Source: Seminavis robusta (taxonomy: Eukaryota > Bacillariophyta > Bacillariophyceae > Naviculales > Naviculaceae). Taken from it: a DNA stretch of 64,000 bases. Positions within the stretch are counted from its first letter, which is position 1. Each line of letters starts with the position of its first letter. The notes beneath the pieces were generated by a model that was not told where the DNA came from, did no database searches, and saw only the letters and a program-made list of their open reading frames with translations. Below, piece by piece: positions 32,724-44,590 of the stretch. The stretch lies in the NCBI GenBank assembly GCA_903772945.1, contig CAICTM010000204.1, positions 28,298 to 92,297 of the forward strand. Reading direction: 5' to 3'. The position numbers were made by a program, and so were the translations under genes.

Positions 32724-33675
32724 TAGACTGGCAACCGCCCGTATCGTATTAATACACGTACTAGTACCAGACAGACAGCTGATCGTACTCCCTTATCCAA
32801 CGACATTGCTGAAAGAGCTGCTGAAAGCCACGTGCAAGGAAGACTTGGCTGGGTGGCTTACCGGAGTGAGTCCCTTGGCAGGGTTTCTTTCCCTGCGGGT
32901 CAAAGAGGAGTCAGGAGCTTTACTGGCAACCGTAGCCACAGTGAGGCCTCATTAGCTGGTATCCACATGATGCCTTCTTGTATCTGAGTCGACACCATTT
33001 GGTAGGCTCGGTTCGCCTCGCGAGCTCTTGCCAAGACCGACAAAGCAAGAGTCCAAGGGGAGGAGTGCTGACAGTCAAACCTGGTGGATCTCGTCGGAGC
33101 TGGTCGTGTGCTGTACCAGTACCGGTATGGTTTAGGAATGAGTGTTCGAGCTTTCTGTGGTGGCGCCATAGGGACGGCTTGTCCCTGGGCTCAACCGCTG
33201 TACCACTGATAGATGCGAAGGGTACCTGTTCCATCACTGAAAAGGCCGATGTGCGCCTGTGGCTTGTCCCTGGGCTCCACCGCTGTACCGGTACCACTGA
33301 TACCGGTAGATGCGAAGCCTCACTGAAAAGGCCGCTGTGTCGGTTTGCCTGCTTTCATGATGCTTTTGCATCCACCGAGGAGAGGGTGAGATGGCCAACA
33401 GAGTCTCCACTATTAGTAAAACGGTACCTATGGTACAGTACCGGTACAGCGTTGTGCTACCAGATCTAGCTAGCTAGCTAGTATTCCGTCTCCTTGAGAC
33501 GGCGCACCTTTTGGTTACCCCCTCAGTTGCACTCTGAAATCGATTGGCTCGCGTTTACTGTGTAAATTAGTGTACCCGCACTTCAGTTGCAGAATCAACG
33601 GTCATGTGTATCGTTAAGTAACAAGTTCCCTTTCGAAATTTTTAGATTGATTCGTGGAATAAAAGTGTGTTATTA

Positions 33676-34030
33676 TTGAAGGCGCAGCACTGACTTCTCT
33701 CCCTCATTCAATTCCTATGGTAAACAGGAGGTAAATCCAAGCTTGGCCGACAACAATGGTGAGTGCTTTATCCAATCGGCCGATCGATCGAATCAATCGA
33801 TTCGAGGTAAGCCTATTATCAAGAGTGTTAATTGAAGGTACAGCGCTGAATTCTCTCCCTCATTGAATTTCTATGGTATTCAGGAGAGAATTCCGAGCTC
33901 GGCCGTCATCAGGTGAGTTGTTTTAATTATTCGTCTCGATCGATCTCTGTTATCCAAGCCTCACTCAAGCCGGTCGTCTCCGGTGTAGAAGCGAAAGCCA
34001 TCCCTCATTCAATCCTATAGACCGCGGGAA
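33676..34030 (+). repeat. Degenerate direct repeat, about 150-bp period
   Basis: A block with TCCCTCATTSAAT then CTATGGTAWWCAGGAG occurs at 33676-33731 and 33832-33888, with a shorter third copy near 34000-34030. Spacing is 156 and about 145 bp. It directly precedes the 34470-35465 array, which has a similar period but an unrelated unit. Confidence 0.6.
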
Positions 34031-34469
34031 GGCAGTCAGTTCTCGGCCCATGATGGCCAAGTTGGTGCAATTTGAAAAGCAAGGGTAAGTCGCTGGTTTT
34101 CTTCAGTTCAGCACAGAAAACAAAACCCATGTCTATTTGTTGTTTTCTCTGCTGCACTGCCGACGGCCGGCGAACTACCATTGTCGAGTCCTTTTCGATC
34201 GACCGCTCCGGATAACAAGAAGATGAGAGGCTACCGCTATGGAGGAGGGGTTCTATTAACTCCAGCCCTACCAACAGCCTGAACAGAGGAGCCTATCGTC
34301 GTCGAGTCATTGAAAGGCAACAGCCACCGAAAGAGGCAACAACACACAAGAGAGTGGATCCTCCTACCGGATTCATCCCTTCTTGTTATTTCATATTGTT
34401 TTGGTGGTGATTCCTGTGTCGGTACCCGTTTTCCTGTATGCGCATGTCAAGTACTGTTGCCAGTAGCTA

Positions 34470-35465
34470 TACGATAGCTGGCTATGATGGCTGGATTGAC
34501 AATGTTTGGTTGTGCATGTATTCGTCATAAGGATCCAATGCAAGGTACCGATAACGGCGTGTAGCTAGTAAAGCGGAACCTGAGTGTGTTCGGTACTGTT
34601 GGCACTGTCACGGATCGATGTAACTCTACGGTAACTGGCTACAATGGCTGGATTGACAATATTCGGTTGTGCATGTATTCGTCATAAGGATCCAATGCGA
34701 GGTACCGGTAACCGTAGCGAGCAAAGCCGAACTTTTGGTACTGTTGCCACTGTCGTCGATGTAGCTATACCGCAGCCGGCTACAATGATTGGATTCATAA
34801 TGTTCGGTTGTGCATGTATTCGTCATAAGGATCCAATGCGAGGTAACCGAGTGCAGCGAGCAAAGCCGAACCTGAGTGTGTTCGGTACTGTTGCCACTGT
34901 CACCGATCCATGAACTCTACGGTAGCTAGCTACGATGGCTAGATTGACAATGTTCAGTTGTGCATGTATTCGTCATAAGGATCCATTGCAAGGTATCAGT
35001 AATGGACTGTAGCAAGTAAAGCGGAACCTAAGTGTGTTCGGTACTGTTGCCATTATCGCCGATGTGCCTGTATGGTAGCGAGCTACAATGGCTGGATTGA
35101 CAATATTATTCGTCATAAGGATCCAATGCGAGGTAACCGAGTGCAGTGAGCAAAGTCGAACCTGAGTGTGTTCGGTACTGTTGTGGCTGTCACTGATCGA
35201 TGAACTCTACGGTAGCTGGCTGCGATGGCTGGGTAGCTGGCTGCGATGGCTGGATTGACAATGTTCGTTTGTGCATGTATTCGTCATAAGGATCCAATGC
35301 AAGGTACCGGTAACGGAGTGTAGCCAGTAAAGCGGAACCTGAGTGTGTTCGGTACTGTTGCCACTGTCGCGGATCGATGTAACTCTACGGTAACTGACTA
35401 CAATGGCTGGATTGACAATATTCGGTTGTGCATGTATTCGTCATATGGATCCAAGTAGCGAGCAA
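34470..35465 (+). repeat. Seven-copy tandem array, about 140-171-bp unit
   Basis: The landmark ATTCGTCATAAGGATCCAAT (last copy ATATGG) begins at 34520, 34677, 34818, 34968, 35108, 35279 and 35436. Spacings are 157, 141, 150, 140, 171 and 157 bp. Each unit also holds GGATTGACAAT, GTGCATGT and GAGTGTGTTCGGTACTGTTG. The 171-bp unit is longer because of an internal 21-bp duplication near 35213-35250. No unit is coding in a consistent frame. Confidence 0.85.
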
Positions 35466-35837
35466 TCTGAGGAAACAGGAGACGAACGCTGAAAAAAAGC
35501 CGAATTAACAGTTTCGAGCAGCTCATGTCACAGAAACTGTATCAGAATTAGGGTTAGAGCTATGTCATGCACTTCTAAGAGAGGTAGGGATAGGGGTAAA
35601 TTTCAGCCAAAGATCCAACAGTCTCAAGAAGCCCAACACAAACTCACAACGCCAACAGCGGAACATCCATGGTAGTCCTCTTCCATCTTGTACACAACAA
35701 GTGGCAAACTGTCTCGCTCCCGCAACAAAAGGTTTTCTTCCTTTGAGCTTCGTCGTCTAGCTAGTTTGTTTTTAAAACTGCCTGATCGATCCTTCACTAC
35801 CGATAATAGCCCACTTCAAGTTTCAATCGAGGCAATC

Positions 35838-36455
35838 ATGGCAGCATCTCTTTTCGGATTCCTTCTTCTTTCCGCCAACATCCTGAGATTTGGGCCCATA
35901 GGTGCACATGGGAGCCAAGCCGAATGTCCCTATGATATTATCATCAATGGACTAGTGATTGAGGGTGACAATACGGAATGCTTCCAGTCGTCAGAAAAGG
36001 GAGTCCTTGCCTTCGTGTCAGGGTCAGAAGTAGACCCCATTGTGGTCTGGGATCCAGATGCCCCCTGTGGAGGTGAACACCCCAGTTATATTCATTACGC
36101 CGCCAAGGGAAGTGTGGAAAAATTTGAACCCATGACGGCTGGAGCCGGAGATGTGGTACATACCTATCAAGCCGCCATTTTTGAAAATGGTCTTCCCATG
36201 GAGGAAGGCACTGGAGGTTGTGTCCAGTTTGACACTAGCACTGTGGGACCACTCAAATGTCAGAAATCTTGGAAGGTGGCACGATACGGCAGCTCCTGTC
36301 CCGAAATGCCAAAGCCAAAAACATCCAGCACGGTTGGAGTGCTGGTTGTTCTCGTGGTTGCGAATGTAATAGGCTTTGTCCTGTGGAAACGAAAAGGGTC
36401 CTCCGGTCGCTCCAAACTGGAGTCGTATATTGCCTTGTCCACTCTCAATAGTTGA
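35838..36455 (+). CDS. Small type I membrane glycoprotein-like protein
   Basis: A single exon of 205 aa from ATG 35838. The frame is open further upstream, but only without a better ATG, and 35838 gives a clean signal peptide ([17 protein letters not shown]). The ectodomain (about 30-155) has about six Cys, with [21 protein letters not shown] at its start and GGCVQFD later. A single TM helix (about 163-182, [18 protein letters not shown]) is followed by a short basic tail ([10 protein letters not shown]). This is receptor- or coat-like, but no known domain is recognised. Confidence 0.75.
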   Translation: MAASLFGFLLLSANILRFGPIGAHGSQAECPYDIIINGLVIEGDNTECFQSSEKGVLAFVSGSEVDPIVVWDPDAPCGGEHPSYIHYAAKGSVEKFEPMTAGAGDVVHTYQAAIFENGLPMEEGTGGCVQFDTSTVGPLKCQKSWKVARYGSSCPEMPKPKTSSTVGVLVVLVVANVIGFVLWKRKGSSGRSKLESYIALSTLNS

Positions 36456-37180
36456 GGTTAGTTTGGTCATAGATGAGATTATTAGACCCATTCGTTCGCA
36501 CCAGTGCTACTGAAACTTAAAGAGTAATACTAGCTAGTAGCTAGCTTGGTCTGCGTCACTACAAAGCCGGTCCTTTCAGAGGTTGGCGGCGAATGGCAAT
36601 GCCTTGAAAGGGAATGTGGGTCTCCATTGATCTTACAAGCAACCGGCTACTCTCGGGGATCATTCCTGCTTAGCTGTACGCTGTGGCCATAACTGTTTGC
36701 TTGCTTATGCAATCTTCCGGGCAGCGCGGTTCCACATTTTTGCTATAGGTTTGCATGTTGAATATAAGGGAAAGATTCTGCTGGCTAGCACCTTGGCTTT
36801 CTTGGGATCCGGGAAGGAAGATATTCAAAAGAGTTGTGTCCACTCAAGGCCGAAGCACCTTCTCAAGATTCGAGAGGGACTGTGGTGGGGAATACTTGAG
36901 GAGTGTTGAGGTTTCATACTCTAGCCACCGTGTGAAACCTAGAAGAATGCTGGCTGCCTTTCACAAAACCACACCTTGAACAGACACACGACGTATTGAC
37001 TGACGTGGAGAGGAGAAAAGAACTGAGCTTAACACACAGAGCTAGAATATTTCGTCGTCAACACAAGGTTGAGCAAATTGATTTCGTTGCTTATACGTGG
37101 GCGGATTGTCTGCCTGTTCTGTCACACACACGATTGATTTCCTCCAGGTAGATAGTCTCTCAGTGCTAGCTATCTATTGT
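36456..37180. other. Intergenic between convergent genes
   Basis: No gene, large repeat or RNA gene recognised. A TAGC-rich segment lies near 36530-36545. Confidence 0.5.
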
Positions 37181-37735
37181 TTACTTGCTGGGTGCTCTTT
37201 TGGCTGCGGACGACGCCAAGTCTTGCATAATCTTGACTGGTTTCTGCGAGTTGACTATGTATTTGGCCATGGCCACCAAGAAGGACGGTACATTGGGAGT
37301 GGCTCGTTCCACCAGCTTGTTCAAAAAGGGCATGATGATTTGTGCTTGTGCGGCTATTTGCGCAGCAAATTGCACGGGCGCTTCCAATCCCAGCCGAATC
37401 AGTTGTTGAGTCTGCTTTTGTAGGGCAGGATTGGCTCCATTGAAACGTCGATTGTGTTCCAAGAGACGACGGTATACTCGAGGCCAGCCATAGTTGCGTC
37501 CCGCGTTGTAGAGTGTCCACGCTGACAAGTGCTTGGCGCCCCAGAGTCCTAAAAAGGGCAAAAAATGAATCTGTCGTTGTATTTATTTATTTATTTATTG
37601 TTGTTGCTGAAATGGTTGCTGATGATGCGTGACTTGGGAAAATCGACTCTGGCGAAGCAAAGGTTGTCGTCCTGATGCCATGAAACGGGGTCGTAACCTG
37701 GATGCCAATTCGACTGCTGCTTTCTTGCTTGCCAT
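37181..37735 (-). CDS. Small putative mitochondrial protein, two exons (uncertain join)
   Basis: The downstream exon (about 37552-37181) is well supported. It has an acceptor (CCCTTTTTAG) and then about 123 codons beginning LWGAKHLSAW and ending APSK; it is helical, basic and Gln/Ala-rich, with IIMPFLNKLVERATPNVPSF. Upstream, an ATG at 37735 opens MASKKAAVELASRLRPRFM, an Arg/Ala/Ser-rich leader typical of mitochondrial import, and reads on to TAA. The joining donor is unclear: GTCGAT near 37648 keeps the frame but is weak. The ATPNVP region faintly recalls a small ATP synthase subunit. The family is not assigned. Confidence 0.5.
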
Positions 37736-38442
37736 TGCTGTCTATTACTTTATCTTCTTTGGTTGGGTTATTGTTGTGTTGGTCTCGCACAAAGCGGGTT
37801 GTGGGAATTGGGATGACGACGAAGTCCTGTTGGTTGAGGTTGGCAGCAGTTTCTTTGGGCTTCGATTTGCTTCCTTCGCACGAATCGAATAATGAATCAA
37901 ATCTGGAGCTGGAGGTACCGGTACACAGCTCGGCTGGGTTGAAATTTAACTAATTTTTGTCACGGAGGTATAGTCGTTTTGGGCTTTCGTATGTGCCAGA
38001 GTTGGGAAGTTATCTATTGTAGTTTGATTCCAAGATGAATTCACGAGGACTGGAACCGGTAGCTTCCTTGTCGAAGTTCTTGTAAAGCATGTTGAGCCAA
38101 TTTATCAGTGGCATAATCGACATCGGAGCCGTCTTACAAGCTTAGAATGGCAGTACTATTGTTGGAGACGCCCAAAAGCACAGAGCGGAATCAAATCTTC
38201 GATCCGAGTCCAAACAAGCTTCTGTATCCGGCTCTCTGTTGGCTAGTAGCTACACCAAGAGGTCAGCCCTTCGCTTCGATTGGAAGGATCAATTGCTCCC
38301 CAATGGATAACAGGGTACTGCCGATAGTAACGGTTGGCTGTGCTGCTACCAAACTCGTAGTGTCCGCGTTGTACTCAAGTACGTGAGCATTGACAAAGAT
38401 GTAAACGAGCCAATGGACAAATGAAGTTGGTTGGTTGATTCC
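37736..38442. other. Intergenic, no gene recognised
   Basis: Nothing beyond a GGTACCGG palindrome near 37913-37923 is seen. Confidence 0.45.
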
Positions 38443-39564
38443 TCAAAACACCCCAGTAAGGGCACTCGCCAAGTTCCCCGTGAACATTACGTCGTACATG
38501 CAGGCCGTCATGTCTCTTTTGTGCTTCCACATGGCGCACACTTCTCGAGCGTCCTCCTTCGATATCATCCATTCGCCAAGTCTTCTCCGTTCGCTTGCAG
38601 TAGTCATAGTAGGCATCACACACGCGTCCGGATGTTGAGGAAAACGATCCACAACCTGAAAGAGTTTGTGATCCGAGTCTCTAACTTGCCACTCCTGACC
38701 AAACCCAGTGACATCATTTTCCAACAGAGTCGTGCCGTCTCTGGCCAGCATTCGACCAGTGCCATTCGCACCGAGCAACCCAACGCTACCACTAAAGTCT
38801 TCCGCGCTGTTGTTGGCAATCACGGATACAGAGACCATATCCATGAAGGTATCAAAAACAATCTTGGTAGTCTTGTCTAACTCAACCTCGAAAACATGCG
38901 TCTTCGTGCTTCGCTGTTGATGGCTCACAATGCCAACATCACCCATCATGGCGGGGAATGGAGTATTTCTAACTCCACGAAAGACATACTCACCCCACCC
39001 GCTTATTTGCAGAACATCACTACCAATTCTCAGGGCAGCGCTCTCAATGAAGGAATGCCGTAATGAGTTGGTTGTGCGAATGTGAATGTCCAGGCCAAGG
39101 TCTTTGGCATAGTTGGGGTGTTGCAACAGCACAAGGTCACAAGCTCCTTGGAACTCAAACAGGTGGTCAGACCATGTGTTGAACTGTGTACCCCAGGTGG
39201 CCCCTGGTGGGTCAGCATTCTTTGTCGGTATCAGCGGAGATTCCTTCTTTGTGGTACAGCCTTCACGGCTGGTATTACATTTGAATACCGGTGCTTCCAG
39301 TGTGGGTTGCGTGTCCTGATTGGCGTCGTTTCCAACGATTCTATTGTAGGTTGGGCAGAGGGTATCACAGATGTTGGCAGAGTCGGGTGGTACATTTCCA
39401 TTTTTGCACAGCCTACAGATGTTTGCTGCAATTCGATCGCTTTGATGTTCCACAGCATGATGGACGTTCCTTGCCCCAACCCGCTTGGCAAAGACCCATG
39501 AGACAATCAATAGCAGGAGGTAAGAGAAAGAGGAGACGCGAATTGAGTTCGGAAAGGTCTTCAT
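38443..39564 (-). CDS. Secreted VWFD-like protein
   Basis: A single exon of 373 aa from ATG 39564, with a signal peptide at about 1-30 (YLLLLIVSWVFA). A Cys-rich segment (about 45-103) is followed by a VWFD-like domain (about 121-320): WGTQFNTW, FEFQGACDLVLL, LGLDIHIRT, SFIESAALRIGSDVLQ, then GSVGLLG, EWQVRD, LFQ and RRRLGE. The usual GDPH start is changed to WGTQ, so the metal-binding Asp is missing. The C-terminus, ACMYDVMFTGNL, is the typical end of this diatom group. VWFD domains build extracellular matrices and adhesives; in diatoms such proteins are candidates for mucilage or adhesion. Compare the paralogue at 58268-59792. Confidence 0.85.
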   Translation of the reverse strand: MKTFPNSIRVSSFSYLLLLIVSWVFAKRVGARNVHHAVEHQSDRIAANICRLCKNGNVPPDSANICDTLCPTYNRIVGNDANQDTQPTLEAPVFKCNTSREGCTTKKESPLIPTKNADPPGATWGTQFNTWSDHLFEFQGACDLVLLQHPNYAKDLGLDIHIRTTNSLRHSFIESAALRIGSDVLQISGWGEYVFRGVRNTPFPAMMGDVGIVSHQQRSTKTHVFEVELDKTTKIVFDTFMDMVSVSVIANNSAEDFSGSVGLLGANGTGRMLARDGTTLLENDVTGFGQEWQVRDSDHKLFQVVDRFPQHPDACVMPTMTTASERRRLGEWMISKEDAREVCAMWKHKRDMTACMYDVMFTGNLASALTGVF

Positions 39565-40386
39565 GGTTCTCCAAATTGTATTCACTTGTACGACAGTCCG
39601 GGTCAAAGGCTACTAGTTGGCGAAAGGCCAATTGCGAAAAATGTGAGGGATAAATCTTTGGATTTTTCCTCGCCGCGGCCAGTGCTCGTTCACGGGAGTG
39701 ACCGTCGAACCAGCCAACCCGCCAGTTACACCGGTGCGGTCGTACACGTGTACCGGTACCCGCCAAACATGCAGAAATCACCCAAGGCGAAGTTACTATC
39801 GATAAATAGAACATCGTGCCCTCCCCTCGAGCTCTGTCCCCATCCTCATCTTAGCTCTCTCTAATCCATAGTAAACCCGACCTGAACACATAAATAGAGC
39901 ACGAATGTGACAAGGATAAGACTTGATGAATCTCTAATGTTGATCCACTTGAAGGCAAACGCTGCCGGAAGAGGGCGGCAACTAGTTAGGATAGATGATG
40001 TTACATATTGAGGCCACTGAGGCTTCCTATGGCTTGAGATCTTCATCAAGGCAGTGCACATCTTCGTCTCGATAGATCTCGGAACATGTGTAGAATCATG
40101 TGTGCATATGTAGGGCTCGCAACACCATGATGAAGCCAAAGCGCTCGCCAACTGAATCTCTAGCTAGGGGTCACAGGTCACAGGCAACAGGAAAGAACCC
40201 GTCTCGAAAAGAGGCAACAGGAAAGGTACCTTCCTGCGTACCAGTGGTTTCTCTAGCCCAGCCCGCCTTTCCACAATTGTCTCAACTTGAGACTACCAGT
40301 ACCACGCCATTTCAATTCTGAAGCGCTGCTTTCACAAGTTTATACAGTGCATGAACGATCGCGCTCCTTTTGGTTTGCCGTGCGGC
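39565..40386. other. Intergenic, no gene recognised
   Basis: About 820 bp between two minus-strand genes. A GGTACC-type palindrome lies near 39752-39762. No gene seen. Confidence 0.45.
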
Positions 40387-42765
40387 TCAAACCTCCATGG
40401 TGCCGTTGCAACTACAGTCACACCCGCAAAGAGTTTCTGAACAATTCAACTTCAGGAGTATCATGTCAGGCTTGGTGCACACGTTGCTTGGAATGACACC
40501 ACTAAGGAGAGGTGACAGAAGCTCCAACCACACCAAATCTGGAAGAATCTCCGGAATAAACCCGATCAAGTTCCCACCAATACCCACTTTCTGAAGAGAT
40601 GTGATCTCCCAGAGCTCTTGAGGGAGACTTCCCTCGAAGGTATTTCCATGTATCAAAAACTCTTCCAAGTTTGTCCAAAGCCCAATAGACGAAGGGATTG
40701 TTCCAGTCATCTGAAGAAACAATATAGGGAAAGGGCAGTGAGGACACGGACAACATGATCCAATCACAGCAACATCCTCAGTGTACCATCATACCTGGTT
40801 ATCAAAAACGTTGAAGCCCCAAATTGAGCTCCCCATGGTGTCTCCGCAATCAGATGGGATAGATCCAGTGAACGCATTGGAATTTGCTCGCAAACTCTCC
40901 AATCCATGAAGGTGCCAAACCTCCCTGGGGATGCTACCAGCTAAATGGTTTCTTGAGATGTCCAAATGGAGCAGTGGTTCTTGGAACTCAAGATTTGCCT
41001 GCAATCCAATCTCAGTGGCGAGTGTTCCTGAAAGGAGATTTTCACGAAGTACGATATGGGTCATGCTACTCCATCCTGCAAACAAAGTGGGATGGAGAGT
41101 GCCGGTGAGGGCATTTGCCTGGGCACCAATGTACTCCAACCTGGCCATGGATTCCATTGCACTTGGCAAGGTTCCTGTGAATTGGTTGTCACCCAACCCA
41201 AGGAGCGTTAGGTTTTGGAACAGACCAATCTCAGTGGGGATTGTTCCAATTAACTGATTGCCAGCCAAGTACATGTATACCATTGCTTCATGAGAGGCAA
41301 GGAGTCCTTTTGATGGAAGCGTGCCTGTCAGTTTGTTTCGGTGCAATGAAAGAACAGCAAGGCCTGAGAGTTTCCAAAGTTCCATGGGAATAGAACCAAC
41401 AAGATTGTCTTGGTCTCCTAGCACAAGAGCTCTCAGCGTTGATAGCAAACCCACTTCCCTCGGGATGCTTCCTTGCATTTGATTTCCTGCAAGAGCAAGA
41501 GCATTGAAATTGTCTCCACCAGTGCAGGCATCAGCACCCAAGGGAGGAAGCTTTGCCAAATTCCACCACTGGCATTCGTTTTTCTCATAGTCTAACCAGT
41601 GCTGGCTAGCAGTCCAATAGGGCCCATTGGTTGCATAGAACAGAGTAGCAAGAGCAAAGCGCTGTACTTTCCGGTCATTTGTATAGTCCAACAAGTAGGG
41701 ATCATCAAGTAGCCAGGTGTATGCCTTTGCTTGTGGTGATTGGTTGTCATCCATTATGGCTTGTCGAGTGTAGCTTGGTAGGTCAATGATGAAGGTTGTA
41801 TTGGAATTTGAACCGGGAGGCTCTGCTGAAGTCTCTTCGTCGTCTTCTACTTTTGTAGAGGACTTCGGATCAAGCAACTTCATTGGAAGTAGTATTGCAA
41901 CAAGCAGGAGGGACAACCAAAGCAACAAAACAATGACACAGCTGTGCCTCTTTCCCCTGGGTTCACTTGCACTCTCCACACGAAACTCCTTTGCCACCTC
42001 AAGATTGTCTTCTACCGGTACGGCATTTGGCAACGTAGCTGCGTCGTGGGATTGATCTACAGCTGGATTGCCGTTCCTTTCTTCAAACTCCAAGTGATCA
42101 CGATGCACGCCAATTCCCCCTTCTGCGTAAGCTCCGGGAAGGCCGCTACGAGGAGGGATGGTGACGTTTCCTAGTTCGTTTGCTCCGTTTCCTAGTTCGT
42201 TTGCTCCGGCCTTGTGTTCCGAGCACACGCCTCTGTTCGAGTTCTCGAAGGTACCAGCAACAGAGTTCCACGCTTCAACGAGGTGACTTTCTGCTCCATG
42301 CTGCTGAGTTCTTCTTGTCTGGAAGACATCCTCGTATCCTTTGCTGCTGCCATCTTTCAAGCTGTGTTGTGTTCGGTGGGTTTGTTTGCTGGTGGTGCAT
42401 TTGTCTCCGTCGTGTACCTCTTGGTTTGCTTCAAGTGCGATCACCCCGCGTTTGACCAGATGGTCAACAATGGAATAGTCTACTTCCGAAGCTTGCTCAA
42501 CATCATATTCCGACTTGGCCAGGTCGTCGTTGTTTGCGACGTTGCAATTGCCAGCGGTCGCGCCTGCTCCATTCCATCCTGGTTGAACCTGCTCCAGGGC
42601 GGAACTTTGGGTGTCTATCGGATGATCTAACGAGGGAATGAGTCTTCCTGAAAGTGGGTAAAGGCCCACAGAAAAACCTGTGACAGAGGAAACCAGCGTT
42701 TCTTCGTCGTTGCGACGATGGTTCAACTCGATTTGATCGCAGTGGTCTGGCCCAGGAAATTGCAT
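40387..42765 (-). CDS. Type II membrane LRR protein
   Basis: Exons 42765-40795 and 40710-40387 (84-bp intron GTATGA...TTCAG) join in frame to 764 aa. The N-terminal 270 residues are polar and presumably cytoplasmic, with a small tandem repeat (GANELGN twice, about 187-200). One TM helix lies at about 275-297 with Arg/Lys just before it. Outside, a conserved diatom segment (SPQAKAYTWLLDDP, then QRFALATLFYATNG and ECQWW) precedes about ten plant-type LRRs (LxGxIPxEIG, e.g. GSIPREVG, GTIPTEIG, GTIPSSIG). The C-terminus is a Cys cap (CSETLCGCDCSC). There is no kinase, so it would need a partner to signal. Ligand unknown. Confidence 0.9.
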
Positions 42766-43787
42766 TATGAAGTGTACTATAGTACGCACCGTTGATTATC
42801 CGGGTGGATCTTCTGGTTCCAGTAGTTGCTTTGATTGATTGGAGGGAACTATGTTCTAAAGCTCTAGCGTTAGATTGTATTCAGAGGAGGTGCGAAACCA
42901 GTTTTTGCAAGGTTGGTGGCTCGTTCCACTCTTTTTCTCGAGGAGATTGGTGCGATTGGAAAACTCATGGAGTCTTCTTTGGTTACAAGAGTAGTCTACC
43001 AATGCTAGCTAGCTTGTGGTTTTTGGCTCTTCCGCTCTTTCGGTTTGCGGGCTACAAGTAAGTGATCTGTGATCTGCAGTCATGCAAAGCTCTTGCAGAC
43101 TTGTTGATTTTACCAGTAGACTGCTCGACTGCTCCATTAATGGTACATTGTGATTGCACTTCACGTTCACTCCAGAGACATATGGTACGGTACCCTCCTA
43201 CTCCGTTTTGGTTAAATCGTTAAATCTCATACGACATGAATGGCAGCATAAGCCTTAAACGAAATCTAGTGGTAAATCTAGTGTGTGATGGTCGCTAAAT
43301 CACAAAATTCATCCAGACTTTCGATCCGACATTCGAAGAGGTGAATCCTTCAAATCATGAGGGCCTCCTCTTTTTTAAAATAAGGCTTTATGAAATTATT
43401 CGCATTCATGCGTGGCAGCAGGTGAACCCACTGTGATTTCATTGTACTGGTACCAGGTACTGGAGTACTGTAGCACAACCACCCGCACCGTACCAAAACC
43501 GCTCCGCAACCCCAAACCACGAACTCATAAACTCTACCAGGTACTCAGCAAGGCCACACAAGCATGCATGGAAGGAAAGCAGGAAAGCAACAGGTTCCAC
43601 TCCGGCACGAGGTCGAAAGCGTCTAGGCCATATTATTTGGACCAGCAGTGTAGAGAGATAATGACACCATTTCCATTGTTTTCTGCATCCCCCCTGATGG
43701 CTAACTTTGTTATGGTGCCAATGTCATTGTGTGTCACCATCAGCACCACTCTCATTGGCCACCACACCAGTTTCAATCAGGGCTTTT
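42766..43787. other. Intergenic, no gene recognised
   Basis: About 1 kb upstream of the LRR gene; it should include its promoter. No convincing ORF or repeat. Confidence 0.45.
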
Positions 43788-44590
43788 TCATATCTCACTA
43801 TCATCCTGAGCAACTGGGGCAGTGTTTCTGGGTCTATTGGGGGGGTCCTTCCTTGGGTCTTCAGTTGCGACATCAACTGTGACTGTTGCCCTAGCTGATG
43901 TATTGTTCCCATGACAATCGGTAATGTAATAGGAGAAGGAGTCCTGCTCTATGAAGCCAGCATTGAGAGTATATGTGAGAGTTCCATTCCCAGTGTTCAC
44001 CACAACTCCTTGTCCAGGTAGTGTGATAAGGAGGTAACATTCAATGTGTCCACGGACAGCAGAAGTGCCTTCATTTGTCTCTGCGGTATCATCCACTGCA
44101 ACTGGGGAATGATCCACTGACTGAATTCACTGTGACTGTTACCCTAGCTGAAGCATCATGCCGATGACCATCAGCAATGTCATAGGACAAGGAGTCCTGC
44201 CCTTGAAAGCCAACATTGGGAGTGTAGGTGCCGTCATTGACTTCCATGGTGCCATCTGATGCAGGCCAAGAGCCATCAAGGCATCCAACAGTAAGTGTGT
44301 CACCCTCAGGGTCACTATCCAGTACATTGATCACAACTGGGATGTATTCATTTGTGATTGAGTGTCATCCTCAGCAGCTGGGGGATTCCATGACTGTAAC
44401 CATGGCTTCATCAGTTCCGCCAATCACAAATTTGATAGCCGAATGTGTCTTGCCCTGAAAGTACAATGGTCTTGTCCAGAATAACCAGCATCTGAAGTAC
44501 TGGCTCATTGTCGTTGATTGCTGCAGTGCCATTTGAAGCCTCACTTTTTATGGAGACCACTTTCAGAGTATCCCCATGAGAGGATGCGTT
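43788..44590 (-). pseudogene. Decayed Ig/cadherin-like repeat gene (Big_9 type)
   Basis: On the minus strand at least three related repeats can be read, but in different frames. From about 44585: HGDTLKVVSI ... SGQDTFGYQICD. From about 44334: DSDPEGDTLTV ... NDGTYTPNVGFQGQDSLSYDIADG. From about 44117: PVAVDDTAETNEGTSA ... YTLNAGFIEQDSFSYYITDCHG. This D-x-D-x-D-G-D-x-L-T-V ... Y-T-P-x-x-G-F-x-G-x-D-S-F-x-Y pattern is the bacterial-type Ig/cadherin-like fold (Pfam Big_9 group) of large surface adhesins. Frameshifts and stops separate the units and no start or signal peptide is present, so it is a relic. It may come from bacterial transfer or from a larger diatom gene. Confidence 0.65.

Larger units (their letters stand above)
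30295..35837. other. Large gene-free, repeat-rich region
   Basis: About 5.5 kb without a supported gene. It contains TAGC runs (about 30457, 33465), many TACCGGTAC palindromes (31975-32110, 33110-33450), the foldback element at 32421-32723, a threefold direct repeat at 33676-34030 and the seven-copy tandem array at 34470-35465. Confidence 0.6.
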
